From Elusimicrobiota bacterium (GTDB lineage Bacteria > Elusimicrobiota > Elusimicrobia > 2-02-FULL-39-32): DNA of 10,183 nucleotides. The first letter of the stretch is position 1; every line of letters starts with the position of its first letter. The stretch spans positions 1 through 10,183 of the forward strand of contig JAHFCA010000037.1 in NCBI GenBank assembly GCA_023249715.1, read 5' to 3'. The translations under genes were made by a program, and so were the position numbers. Shown here piece after piece: positions 1-6,164 of the stretch. The notes under the pieces are model-generated. The model had not been told where the DNA came from, did no database searches, and worked only from the letters and a program-made list of their open reading frames with translations.

Positions 1-980
1 GTACAGATATTGGAAGTGGCCTTCTCCCGCCGAATATGTTGCTCCCTTGTTTGTAAAGTCAATACAAATCCTTTTTTACCTTCTCTATCTTGAGTGATCC
101 CGACAATGCGGCCCGGAATTTTACGCATATATTTTTCTTTGCAGCTAAATAAACCAAGGTAAGGGCCTCCGTACCCCATAGGAATGCCTAAGGGTTGCCC
201 TTCTCCCACAGCGATATCCGCTCCATATCCTCCGGGCGCAGCCATTAAACCTAGAGCAATAGGATTTGAACTTACAATAAAGAGAGCCCCTTTTTTATGC
301 GCCAATTCCGAAAGCGCGGCGCCCTCTTCCATGCATCCAAAAAAATTGGGAGTTTGAACAATGAGGGAAGCGCAATTTTCATGCATCTCTTTTTCCACTG
401 CCGTTAAAGAGGTGCATCCATTTTCCCAGGGAATTTCAACAATTTCTAAATCTTTACAATAAGTTTTTAAAGTTTTTCTATATTCAGGATGAACGGCATT
501 AGAAATGAGAATCTTTTTTCTTCCAGTTTCTCGCACCGATAAGAGGGCCGCCTCTACGAGCGCGGTGGCGCCGTCATAGAGAGAAGCGTTGGCAAGATCC
601 ATCCCATAAAGCTCGGCAATCATGGTTTGGAATTCGTAAGTCGCTTGCAACGTCCCCTGGCTCGCTTCCGGCTGATACGGAGTATAGGCCGTTAAAAATT
701 CTCCTCTAGAAATAAGGGCTCCCACCGCTGCAGGGATAAAGTGTCGATAAGCGCCCGCTCCCAAAAAGAAAGGACGCCCATTGGCCGGATGATTCTTTTC
801 GGAAAGGGCTTGGAGATTCTGCACCACTTCCATCTCGGATATCCCTTTTTTTAAAACTCTCTTTTTACTCTCGTAAAAAGCGCTCTTTGGGATGGAACTT
901 AAAAGCTCTTCAAAATTTTTTATCCCAATCTGGGATAGAATTTCTTCTTTTTCCTTAGGAGTATTGGGGGAAAACTGCAT
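1..980 (-). CDS. gcvPA: Glycine dehydrogenase (decarboxylating) subunit 1, P-protein N-terminal half, partial
   Basis: This is the N-terminal subunit of the two-subunit P-protein, which with GcvPB decarboxylates glycine and passes the aminomethyl group to lipoyl-GcvH. The frame is open from ATG at 980-978 to the window edge (326 codons; the usual length is near 440-450, so the C-terminus is missing). I translated it from the minus strand. It begins MQFSPNTPKEKEEIL, as the family does. It then shows NGRPFFLGAGAYRH (from residue 67), YTPYQPEASQG (99-109) and a SLYDGATALVEAALL segment near 130-145. A glycine-rich stretch with GEGQPLGIPMGYGGP and a final REKATSNICT are also typical of GcvPA. The PLP lysine belongs to GcvPB, expected next beyond the left edge. 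It starts 5 nt after the gcvH stop without a good Shine-Dalgarno, so translation is probably coupled to gcvH. Identification is firm. Confidence 0.95.
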   Translation of the reverse strand, partial: MQFSPNTPKEKEEILSQIGIKNFEELLSSIPKSAFYESKKRVLKKGISEMEVVQNLQALSEKNHPANGRPFFLGAGAYRHFIPAAVGALISRGEFLTAYTPYQPEASQGTLQATYEFQTMIAELYGMDLANASLYDGATALVEAALLSVRETGRKKILISNAVHPEYRKTLKTYCKDLEIVEIPWENGCTSLTAVEKEMHENCASLIVQTPNFFGCMEEGAALSELAHKKGALFIVSSNPIALGLMAAPGGYGADIAVGEGQPLGIPMGYGGPYLGLFSCKEKYMRKIPGRIVGITQDREGKKGFVLTLQTREQHIRREKATSNIC

Positions 981-985
981 GGAAA

Positions 986-1369
986 TTAGTGGGAAACGAC
1001 TTCAGATTTAAGGAACTCTTGATATTGATCGTGCGTTAACAAATCTTTTAATTGGGTTGAATCTTTAATCTCTAATCGGTACATCCATCCCTTTTCATAA
1101 GGAGACTCATTGACTACGGCGGGATTGTTGGCCACTTCCTGGTTCACCTCTGCCACTGTGCCGGAAACGGGGGCATAAATGGGGAACGCCGCTTTTACCG
1201 ATTCTATCGTCCCAGCCTCGGAACCTTTTTCCAGCTCTTTGCCCACGCTCGGCAACTCCACAAAAACAATATCCGTAATTTCCTTTTGGGCATGGTCTGA
1301 AATGCCCACTTTCCCTTCGGAGGAAACCCATTCGTGAGTTCTGGTAAAACGCAAACTATTGATATCCAT
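986..1369 (-). CDS. gcvH: Glycine cleavage system H protein (lipoyl carrier)
   Basis: GcvH is the small lipoylated shuttle protein that carries the aminomethyl intermediate between the P, T and L proteins in the cytoplasm. At 127 residues it is full length. It has the N-terminal RFTRTHEWV strand, the GISDHAQKEITDIVFVELP segment and the lipoylation site ESVKAA, where Lys59 should carry the lipoyl group. The C-terminal NESPYEKGWMYRLEI is also typical of the family. The ATG is preceded by a strong purine-rich ribosome binding site (1376-1384 on the minus strand, 6-nt spacer), so it can start translation independently of gcvT, which ends 199 nt upstream behind a large palindrome. gcvPA follows after 5 nt. 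LipA encoded upstream in the same gene string would complete lipoylation of Lys59. Confidence 0.97.
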   Translation of the reverse strand: MDINSLRFTRTHEWVSSEGKVGISDHAQKEITDIVFVELPSVGKELEKGSEAGTIESVKAAFPIYAPVSGTVAEVNQEVANNPAVVNESPYEKGWMYRLEIKDSTQLKDLLTHDQYQEFLKSEVVSH

Positions 1370-1375
1370 AATTTA

Positions 1376-1384
1376 TCCTTTCCT
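1376..1384 (-). promoter_or_regulatory. Ribosome binding site of gcvH
   Basis: On the minus strand the sequence AGGAAAGGA ends 6 nt before the gcvH ATG, a strong Shine-Dalgarno match. It lies about 12 nt outside the large palindrome, so the palindrome's hairpin should not bury it. It is one of only two clear ribosome binding sites in the minus-strand gene string. Confidence 0.75.
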
Positions 1385-1396
1385 GTTCTTTAGTTT

Positions 1397-1580
1397 AAGG
1401 AGCCATGACTTCTTGTTTTTATTTTCAACTCGAATTCGCGAAAATATTTTTCTTAGGCCTTCGAACTCGCCTTGACTTACGTCAAGGCTCAGACATGCGA
1501 AGGCAAAGGAATTATATAGAAAAAATTTTCGCTCATAGTCGCGCTCGGATGAAAATAAAAACAAGAAGTCATTGCTCCTT
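1397..1580. repeat. Long imperfect palindrome between gcvT and gcvH (MITE-like or large extragenic palindrome)
   Basis: The two halves are inverted copies of each other with small indels. The outer arms 1397-1427 and 1550-1580 pair at 30 of 31 positions, the only mismatch being 1404 against 1573. Further in, 1438-1453 pairs with 1518-1532 with one base bulged. Then 1457-1463 (GCCTTCG) pairs with 1498-1504, and the core 1469-1476 pairs with 1481-1488 around a TTAC loop. In the gcv mRNA this could fold into one long rod. It has no trailing U tract, so it does not look like an intrinsic terminator. The right arm overlaps the last codons and stop of gcvT. No clear target-site duplication is visible at the edges and there is no convincing internal gene. 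Possible explanations are a non-autonomous transposable element, a REP/BIME-like element, or an mRNA processing or stabilising hairpin. Confidence 0.85.
1469..1488. repeat. Perfect hairpin at the core of the palindrome
   Basis: GCCTTGAC and GTCAAGGC form a perfect 8-bp stem with a 4-nt loop (1477-1480). This is the likely tip of the folded 1397-1580 element. It has no adjacent T run on either strand, so it is not read as a terminator. Confidence 0.8.
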
Positions 1581-2648
1581 CTTATAAAATGGTAGGCGAA
1601 CTTTTTCCGCCATTACCCTTTTTGCGCCGCATTCAATCTCAAAATTCCCTTCTAAATTTTGTGGAACATAGGCTAAAGCGATGCCAATATTTAAAGAAGG
1701 GGAAAAGCTGCCGCTCGTGACCCGCCCCACAAGGTTTCCGTTACAATAAACTTGTGATGAATGCCGCGGGATTCCTCTCTCTTTTAAACGAAAAGCGAAT
1801 AGCTTGTTTAAACTTTTGTCGTCCTTCTTTTTTAAGAGAGCTTCTTTGCCAATAAAATCTTTTTGCCAGGCTACGACCCAACTAGGTCCAGACTCCACGG
1901 TACTCTTTGTTTCATCCACATCTTGCCCATAGAGAAGATACCCCGCCTCCAGACGCAACGTATCCCGCGCCCCCAAACCGCAAGGGAGAATCCCCAACTC
2001 ATGCCCGGATGTTAAGATCTGTTCCCAAAGCTGGACTGTTTTAGACTCATGCACTACAAATTCAAAACCATCTTCCCCGGTATAACCGGTGCGGCAAATA
2101 AAAAGAGGAGCCCCCGCATACATTACTTCTTGAATTTCATGACGGTTTGGAAGCGTCTTAAAAATTTGAAGAGCGCACGCTTCACTTTTGGGGCCCTGGA
2201 GAGCCATCATTCCAAAACTTGCGCTGCTATTTTCCAGACGCGCCTCACACAAATTATTTTTTTTCATCCATTCAAAATCTTTTTGAATAGTGGCCGCGTT
2301 GACAATAATCAAATAACGTTCAAGACCCAAAGAATATACAAAAATGTCATCGATAACTCCACCCTTTTCGTTACAAAGGTGGCCGTAGATTCCGCACTTT
2401 AACTTACACCGACTTAAATCATTCGTGATCAAGTTCTGAATGAATTTAAAACTATTTTTACCTTCTACAAAAATTTGTCCCATGTGGGAAACATCAAAGA
2501 GGCCAAGGCCCTTTCTCACCGCTTTATGTTCCTCCATAATGCTGGTATAGACCACGGGCATTTCCCATCCGGCAAAGGGAACCAGTTTGGCGCCCGCATT
2601 TTTGTGCCAGGAATAGAGTGGAGTTCTACGGAACGTATTCGTCTGCAT
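1569..2648 (-). CDS. gcvT: Aminomethyltransferase, glycine cleavage T protein
   Basis: GcvT moves the methylene group from aminomethyl-lipoyl-GcvH to tetrahydrofolate, releasing ammonia. At 359 residues it is full length. Recognisable parts are RRTPLYSWH and FAGWEMPV near the N-terminus, LFDVSHMG (50-57), GGVIDD (96-101) with the expected catalytic aspartate at 101, and YLIIVNAAT (112-120). RTGYTGEDGFE (186-196) and LGARDTLRLEAGYLLYG follow, then a C-terminal barrel with GRVTSGSFSPSLNIGIALAYVP. The ATG lies 23 nt inside the 3' end of lipA and has no evident Shine-Dalgarno, so coupling to lipA is likely. The end is odd: after the family-typical LPFYKK, the last residues and the TGA stop lie in the right arm of the 1397-1580 palindrome, so the original C-terminus may have been slightly altered. 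Confidence 0.97.
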   Translation of the reverse strand: MQTNTFRRTPLYSWHKNAGAKLVPFAGWEMPVVYTSIMEEHKAVRKGLGLFDVSHMGQIFVEGKNSFKFIQNLITNDLSRCKLKCGIYGHLCNEKGGVIDDIFVYSLGLERYLIIVNAATIQKDFEWMKKNNLCEARLENSSASFGMMALQGPKSEACALQIFKTLPNRHEIQEVMYAGAPLFICRTGYTGEDGFEFVVHESKTVQLWEQILTSGHELGILPCGLGARDTLRLEAGYLLYGQDVDETKSTVESGPSWVVAWQKDFIGKEALLKKKDDKSLNKLFAFRLKERGIPRHSSQVYCNGNLVGRVTSGSFSPSLNIGIALAYVPQNLEGNFEIECGAKRVMAEKVRLPFYKKEQ

Positions 2649-3474
2649 GATAGGAAGAACGGACTAAAGATCCCGACAAGACCTTTTCAAATCCTATGGA
2701 ATACGCATAGGACCGAACCGCGTCAAACTCCCAAACGGAATAATACCGCTCCATAGGAAGATGTTTGTCTGAAGGGCTTAAATATTGTCCCACGGTTAAA
2801 AATTGAACGGAGGATTTTCTTAAATCCCGCAATGTTTTAAAAATTTCCTCCCGCGTTTCTCCTAACCCCACCATTAAACCAGATTTTGTTTTAACCGCTT
2901 TACTCTTAGCGACAAATTTTAAAACATCCAAAGAACGCTCATAGGTGGCGCGAGAACGCACTCTAGGCGTTAAACGTTTTACTGTTTCTATATTGTGATT
3001 AAAAATATCTGGAGGACTCTCTAAGACAACTTGTATGGAATTATAATCTCCATTTAAATCGCTGACTAAGACTTCTACTGTTAGATGGGGAATATTTTCT
3101 TTTAACACCCGAACCGTTTCGGCAAAAACGGAAGCTCCACCATCTTTTAAATCATCCCGCGCCGGAGCTGTTAGAACCACATGCGAAAGATTTAAATGGG
3201 TTACGGCGTTTAATACACGGGCCGGTTCCAGCAAATCTACAGGATTGGGACGGCCTGTTTTTTCCGCGCAAAAGCCGCACCGTCGGGTACAAATATCTCC
3301 CAGGATTTGAAAGGTCAGCGTTCCTCGCCCATAACAATCCGTTCGATTCGGACATTTGGCTTCTTCGCATACCGTATGCAAATGATTTTCTTTAAGTGCG
3401 TCTAGAAGGTTAAAAAACTTTTTCCCGGCGGGAATGTTTTGTCTAAACTGCGGGGGGAGAGGCGCCGTTCTCAT
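2626..3474 (-). CDS. lipA: Lipoyl synthase (radical SAM)
   Basis: LipA inserts two sulfurs into the octanoyl chain on GcvH and 2-oxoacid dehydrogenase E2 proteins. All the cluster ligands are visible. The auxiliary [4Fe-4S] motif is C36-x4-C41-x5-C47, the radical SAM motif CTRRCGFC gives C62, C66 and C69, and the C-terminal RSSYHADE (272-279) supplies the cluster-binding serine (probably Ser274). NHNIETVKRLTPRVRSRATYERSL and GLMVGLGET are also family-typical. The usual TSVDRDDL motif reads TAPARDDL here. At 282 residues it is compact because it lacks the longer N-terminal extension of the E. coli protein. The ATG overlaps the lpd stop (ATGA), and the 3' end overlaps gcvT by 23 nt. Placement between lpd and gcvT suggests supply of lipoate to GcvH. 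No lipB-like gene is seen in the window. Confidence 0.97.
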   Translation of the reverse strand: MRTAPLPPQFRQNIPAGKKFFNLLDALKENHLHTVCEEAKCPNRTDCYGRGTLTFQILGDICTRRCGFCAEKTGRPNPVDLLEPARVLNAVTHLNLSHVVLTAPARDDLKDGGASVFAETVRVLKENIPHLTVEVLVSDLNGDYNSIQVVLESPPDIFNHNIETVKRLTPRVRSRATYERSLDVLKFVAKSKAVKTKSGLMVGLGETREEIFKTLRDLRKSSVQFLTVGQYLSPSDKHLPMERYYSVWEFDAVRSYAYSIGFEKVLSGSLVRSSYHADEYVP

Positions 3475-4832
3475 TTTTCCAGAGCTGTACGAATCCCTTC
3501 GGATAACGTGGGGTGGGCAAACACAACTTCCCGCAATTGGGATCTTTTTAGTCCTTGGCTGATCGCCACCGATAGAATATGAATGATTTCTGTAACGTGA
3601 GGCCCTACCATCTGCGCTCCTAAAATTTTTCCGCTCTCTTTTTCGCTTACAATCTGCAGAAATCCTTCTGCCGCGTCTTCTGCTAACGCCCGCGCGTTCG
3701 CTTCAAAAAAGTATCGCTGAGACTTAACTTCAAACCCTAATTTCTTTGCCTCACTCAGCCACATTCCTACAGAAGCCACCTCTGGCCAAGTATAGAGACA
3801 GCGCGGGATAAGAGCCGCATCATATCTTTTTGTTGAATTTAAATCTAAAGCGTTCAGCGCGGCAATTTCTCCCTGAACAGACCCGGCATGCGCTAAAAGG
3901 GATAGCCCATTGACATCTCCAATGGCATAGACGTTAGGGTTCGAGGTGCAGAGCGTGGCATCGACATCAACTCCTTTAGCTGAAATTTTAATTTGAGCTT
4001 TTTCACAATGAATGGAATCACCATTGGGACGCCGTCCCACGCAGACCAAAATCTGATCAAAACTTCCAAGGGCTCCACTCGAAAAATGAACGTCCCAGCG
4101 ATTTCCATTTTTGCGCAGACTTTCCGCTTTTGTATTAGTGAGCACTTGAATGCCTCTTTTTTCGAAAGACTTGCGCAAAACCTGAGAAATATTGGGATCT
4201 TCTCCGGGTAGGAGCTGCTCTTTTAATTCCAACAGGGTGACAGCACACCCCAAGGAATGGAGCAAACAGGCATATTCCGAACCAACGGCGCCTCCCCCTA
4301 CGACTAACCAATTTTGAGAGAGCTCTTCTAACTCTAAAATGCGGTCGCTATCCAATAAATCTTTTTGAAACTCTTGGAAAGGGGGAGGAAAAATGGGAAG
4401 AGATCCCACCGCCACAATCGCTTTATCGAAAAGCAAACTGCTTGCGCCATTCGCGGATGAAATTTTTAACTCTTGAGGGGAAATAAATTCCGCGGAGCCG
4501 GAAAGAATCTCAATTTTATGAAGCTGAAAGGTTTTTTTTAAATGGTCTCTTAAGGTCTGAACCACTCTATCTTTTTCTTTCCCTATTTCTCTCCAAAATT
4601 CCTGTCGTAAATTTTTAGGTCCATTAAAATATTTAGCGGTGATTCCCTGCCGCAAACTAAAACATTTTTTACCAAAGGCAAGAAGAGTCTTGGAAGGAAC
4701 GCAGCCACGATTTAAACAGAGCCCCCCTAAATTTTCTTTTTCAAGCAGCTGAACTCGAGCCCCTTTTTTGGAAGCGACCCTTGCCGCCGATTCGCCGGCA
4801 GGGCCGGCGCCGATAACAACAAATTTATTCAA
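3471..4832 (-). CDS. lpd: Dihydrolipoyl dehydrogenase (E3 / glycine cleavage L protein)
   Basis: This flavoprotein reoxidises dihydrolipoyl-GcvH (and E2 proteins) with NAD+. At 453 residues it is a normal length. It shows the FAD-binding GAGPAG (8-13), the redox-active disulfide in GGLCLNRGCVPSK (Cys39 and Cys44), the NAD-binding GGGAVGSE (179-186), YAIGDV (302-307) and the C-terminal HPTLSE with the catalytic His440-Glu445 pair. The start codon is TTG, 2 nt after the stop of the substrate-binding protein gene and without a recognisable Shine-Dalgarno. It is chosen because the first beta strand of the FAD fold begins at residue 3-4 and no ATG or GTG fits better. Translation is therefore probably by re-initiation. 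The 3' end overlaps lipA by 4 nt. Inside this gene string it most likely acts as the L protein, but it could also serve other lipoyl complexes. Confidence 0.95.
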   Translation of the reverse strand: MNKFVVIGAGPAGESAARVASKKGARVQLLEKENLGGLCLNRGCVPSKTLLAFGKKCFSLRQGITAKYFNGPKNLRQEFWREIGKEKDRVVQTLRDHLKKTFQLHKIEILSGSAEFISPQELKISSANGASSLLFDKAIVAVGSLPIFPPPFQEFQKDLLDSDRILELEELSQNWLVVGGGAVGSEYACLLHSLGCAVTLLELKEQLLPGEDPNISQVLRKSFEKRGIQVLTNTKAESLRKNGNRWDVHFSSGALGSFDQILVCVGRRPNGDSIHCEKAQIKISAKGVDVDATLCTSNPNVYAIGDVNGLSLLAHAGSVQGEIAALNALDLNSTKRYDAALIPRCLYTWPEVASVGMWLSEAKKLGFEVKSQRYFFEANARALAEDAAEGFLQIVSEKESGKILGAQMVGPHVTEIIHILSVAISQGLKRSQLREVVFAHPTLSEGIRTALEK

Positions 4833-4834
4833 GT

Positions 4835-5977
4835 TTAATTCAAGGGAACGAATTGGTTATTTTTTACCAGATAGATACTTACCGCTTTATTTTTCGTATC
4901 CCCTTTTTCATCAAATTCTGTAACGCCTAAAACACCCTGATATTTTAACGTCCTTAGAAATTCAATCATCTTGGTTTTATCCATATTTCCACCCGCCTGA
5001 ATGCCCGCCTTTTCTAAGCTTAAAAGAGCGATGTTCGTGGCTTCGTAGGCATAGTGATCGTAAGGCTGTATGTCCTTGTTGGGATACTTATTCTTATACG
5101 ATTCCAAAAATGTTTTGGCTTGAGGAATACGTTCTGGGGGAATTCCCACGTTGGTAATATAAGAATTTTCGCTGGCCGCGCCCGCCACCTTAAAAAATTC
5201 CGAAGTTTGTAAAGCGTCCCCCGATATAAAATGGGATTTAAGACCCAGTTCTCTCGCTTGTTTAACCAGAAGACCCCCCTCGTTATAGATCCCGCCAAAA
5301 TAGATCGCTTCCGGCTCCTGAGATTTAATGCGGGTTAAAAGAGCTTTAAAGTCTCTATCGCCCGTAGATATCCCTTCAAAAGAGAGAACCTCTCCACCTT
5401 GGGCGCTATAAGCTTTTTGAAATTCTTCGCATAAACCTTGGCCGTAAGGTGTTTTATCGTGAATAATGCAAACGGTATGTATTTTTAAATTTTTTAATAC
5501 ATAGTTAGCGGCAAACTGACCCTGCACATCATCTGTTGTATTCACTCGAAATATATTTTTAATCCACTTCCAAGAACTCTCTTGCTGTTGGAGGGTTAAT
5601 TTTGGATTCGTCGCTGCAGGCGTCACCATCAATAAATTATTCTTTGCGTAAACCTGAGCCGCGGGAATGGAACACCCGGAATTTAAGTGGCCGATTACCG
5701 CAACAATCTGAGGATCAGAAACAATTTGGTTGGCAACATTGACCGCTTCTTTAGGATCGGCTCGGTCATCCAAGGCTCTTAATTCTATTTTTCTCTTAAA
5801 TCTCCCCGACAGATTCGCCTCATCTACCGCTAATTGGGCTCCTCTCTTCATTCCCTGCCCCATGGCAGCAATATCTCCGGTTAATGGCACTGCCAGAGCC
5901 ACCCGATATACTTTCTCTTTTGGCTTACATCCCAGGGATAAAATGAACGCCAACAATAAATAATTAATTTTTTTCAT
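4835..5977 (-). CDS. Leu/Ile/Val-type ABC transporter substrate-binding lipoprotein
   Basis: This is a type 1 periplasmic-binding-fold protein of the branched-chain amino acid (LivJ/LivK) family, 380 residues. It begins MKK followed by a hydrophobic stretch and Cys17 in LSLGC, so it is probably a secreted lipoprotein, although SLGC is a loose fit to the lipobox. Family segments include VALAVPLTGDIAAMGQGMKRGAQLAVDEAN, AVIGHLNSGCSIPAAQVY, TPAATNPKLT, DKTPYGQGL, and GDRDFKALLTRIKSQEPEAIYFGG. The start at 5977 is preferred to an in-frame ATG at 5992 because a GAGGAG ribosome binding site lies 7 nt ahead of 5977 and would overlap the earlier ATG. No permease or ATPase genes accompany it. Its neighbours are a tRNA-Asp upstream and lpd 2 nt downstream. 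The ligand cannot be read from the sequence; an amino acid is the family expectation. Confidence 0.9.
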   Translation of the reverse strand: MKKINYLLLAFILSLGCKPKEKVYRVALAVPLTGDIAAMGQGMKRGAQLAVDEANLSGRFKRKIELRALDDRADPKEAVNVANQIVSDPQIVAVIGHLNSGCSIPAAQVYAKNNLLMVTPAATNPKLTLQQQESSWKWIKNIFRVNTTDDVQGQFAANYVLKNLKIHTVCIIHDKTPYGQGLCEEFQKAYSAQGGEVLSFEGISTGDRDFKALLTRIKSQEPEAIYFGGIYNEGGLLVKQARELGLKSHFISGDALQTSEFFKVAGAASENSYITNVGIPPERIPQAKTFLESYKNKYPNKDIQPYDHYAYEATNIALLSLEKAGIQAGGNMDKTKMIEFLRTLKYQGVLGVTEFDEKGDTKNKAVSIYLVKNNQFVPLN

Positions 5978-5984
5978 ACAAAAA

Positions 5985-5990
5985 CTCCTC
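5985..5990 (-). promoter_or_regulatory. Ribosome binding site fixing the start of the binding-protein gene
   Basis: GAGGAG on the minus strand sits 7 nt before the ATG at 5977. It decides between two in-frame ATG codons, since the alternative at 5992 would have this site within its own coding sequence and would add five residues (MRSFC) ahead of a clean signal peptide. Confidence 0.8.
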
Positions 5991-6030
5991 ATAAATGGAA
6001 TAGGAATCAGCGAGCGAAGCGCAAGACAAA

Positions 6031-6109
6031 TGGCGGGGACGACGGGATTTGAACCCGCGCTCTCTAGCTTGACAGGCTAGCGTGTTAGACCAGGCTACAC
6101 CACATCCCC
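6031..6109 (-). tRNA. tRNA-Asp (anticodon GTC)
   Basis: On the minus strand this folds as a complete cloverleaf of 76 nt plus an encoded CCA (6031-6033). The acceptor stem is GGGGATG/CGTCCCC with one G-U pair, and the D stem is GTGT/ACAC. The anticodon stem CTAGC/GCTAG has loop CTGTCAA, which gives anticodon GTC (6071-6073 on the plus strand as GAC). The T arm GCGGG/CCCGT has loop TTCAAAT. The discriminator base is G, as expected for tRNA-Asp. It lies 53 bp upstream of the binding-protein gene on the same strand with no visible terminator between, so it may share a transcript with the gcv gene string. Confidence 0.97.
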
Positions 6110-6164
6110 AAATATTAAAGCGCTATCATACAAAAAAATTTTATACAATAAAATCTTAATTACT
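6110..6164. promoter_or_regulatory. Divergent intergenic region with likely promoters for tRNA-Asp and rlmD
   Basis: This 55-bp, very AT-rich spacer separates the minus-strand tRNA/gcv side from the plus-strand rlmD-mfd side, so both promoters should lie in or close to it. On the minus strand TATGAT (6125-6130) is a good -10 match, placed to start transcription about 9 nt before the tRNA, though only a poor -35 (TTTTAT) lies 17 nt upstream of it. On the plus strand TACAAT (6144-6149) is a possible -10 for rlmD without a recognisable -35. Individual elements are tentative; the divergent arrangement is certain. No room for a glycine riboswitch exists here. Confidence 0.45.

Noticed and set aside
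1397..1580. Palindrome as an intrinsic terminator
   Set aside because: No run of T follows the stem on either strand, and gcvH and gcvPA downstream plainly belong to the same pathway.
1373..1587. Open frames on both strands through the palindrome (63 and 60 codons)
   Set aside because: They mirror each other because the sequence is an inverted repeat, have no ribosome binding site of note and resemble no family I know. They are by-products of the repeat.
5977..5992. Upstream ATG at 5992 as start of the binding-protein gene
   Set aside because: It would overlap the GAGGAG ribosome binding site that is correctly spaced for the ATG at 5977, and would add non-signal residues before MKK.
6031..6109. 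tRNA-Val reading of the GAC triplet
   Set aside because: The cloverleaf with TTC T-loop and CCA end forms only on the minus strand, where the anticodon is GTC, so it is tRNA-Asp.
5978..6164. Glycine riboswitch upstream of the gcv genes
   Set aside because: The spaces around the tRNA are only 53 and 55 bp and show no paired-aptamer features, so there is no room for one.
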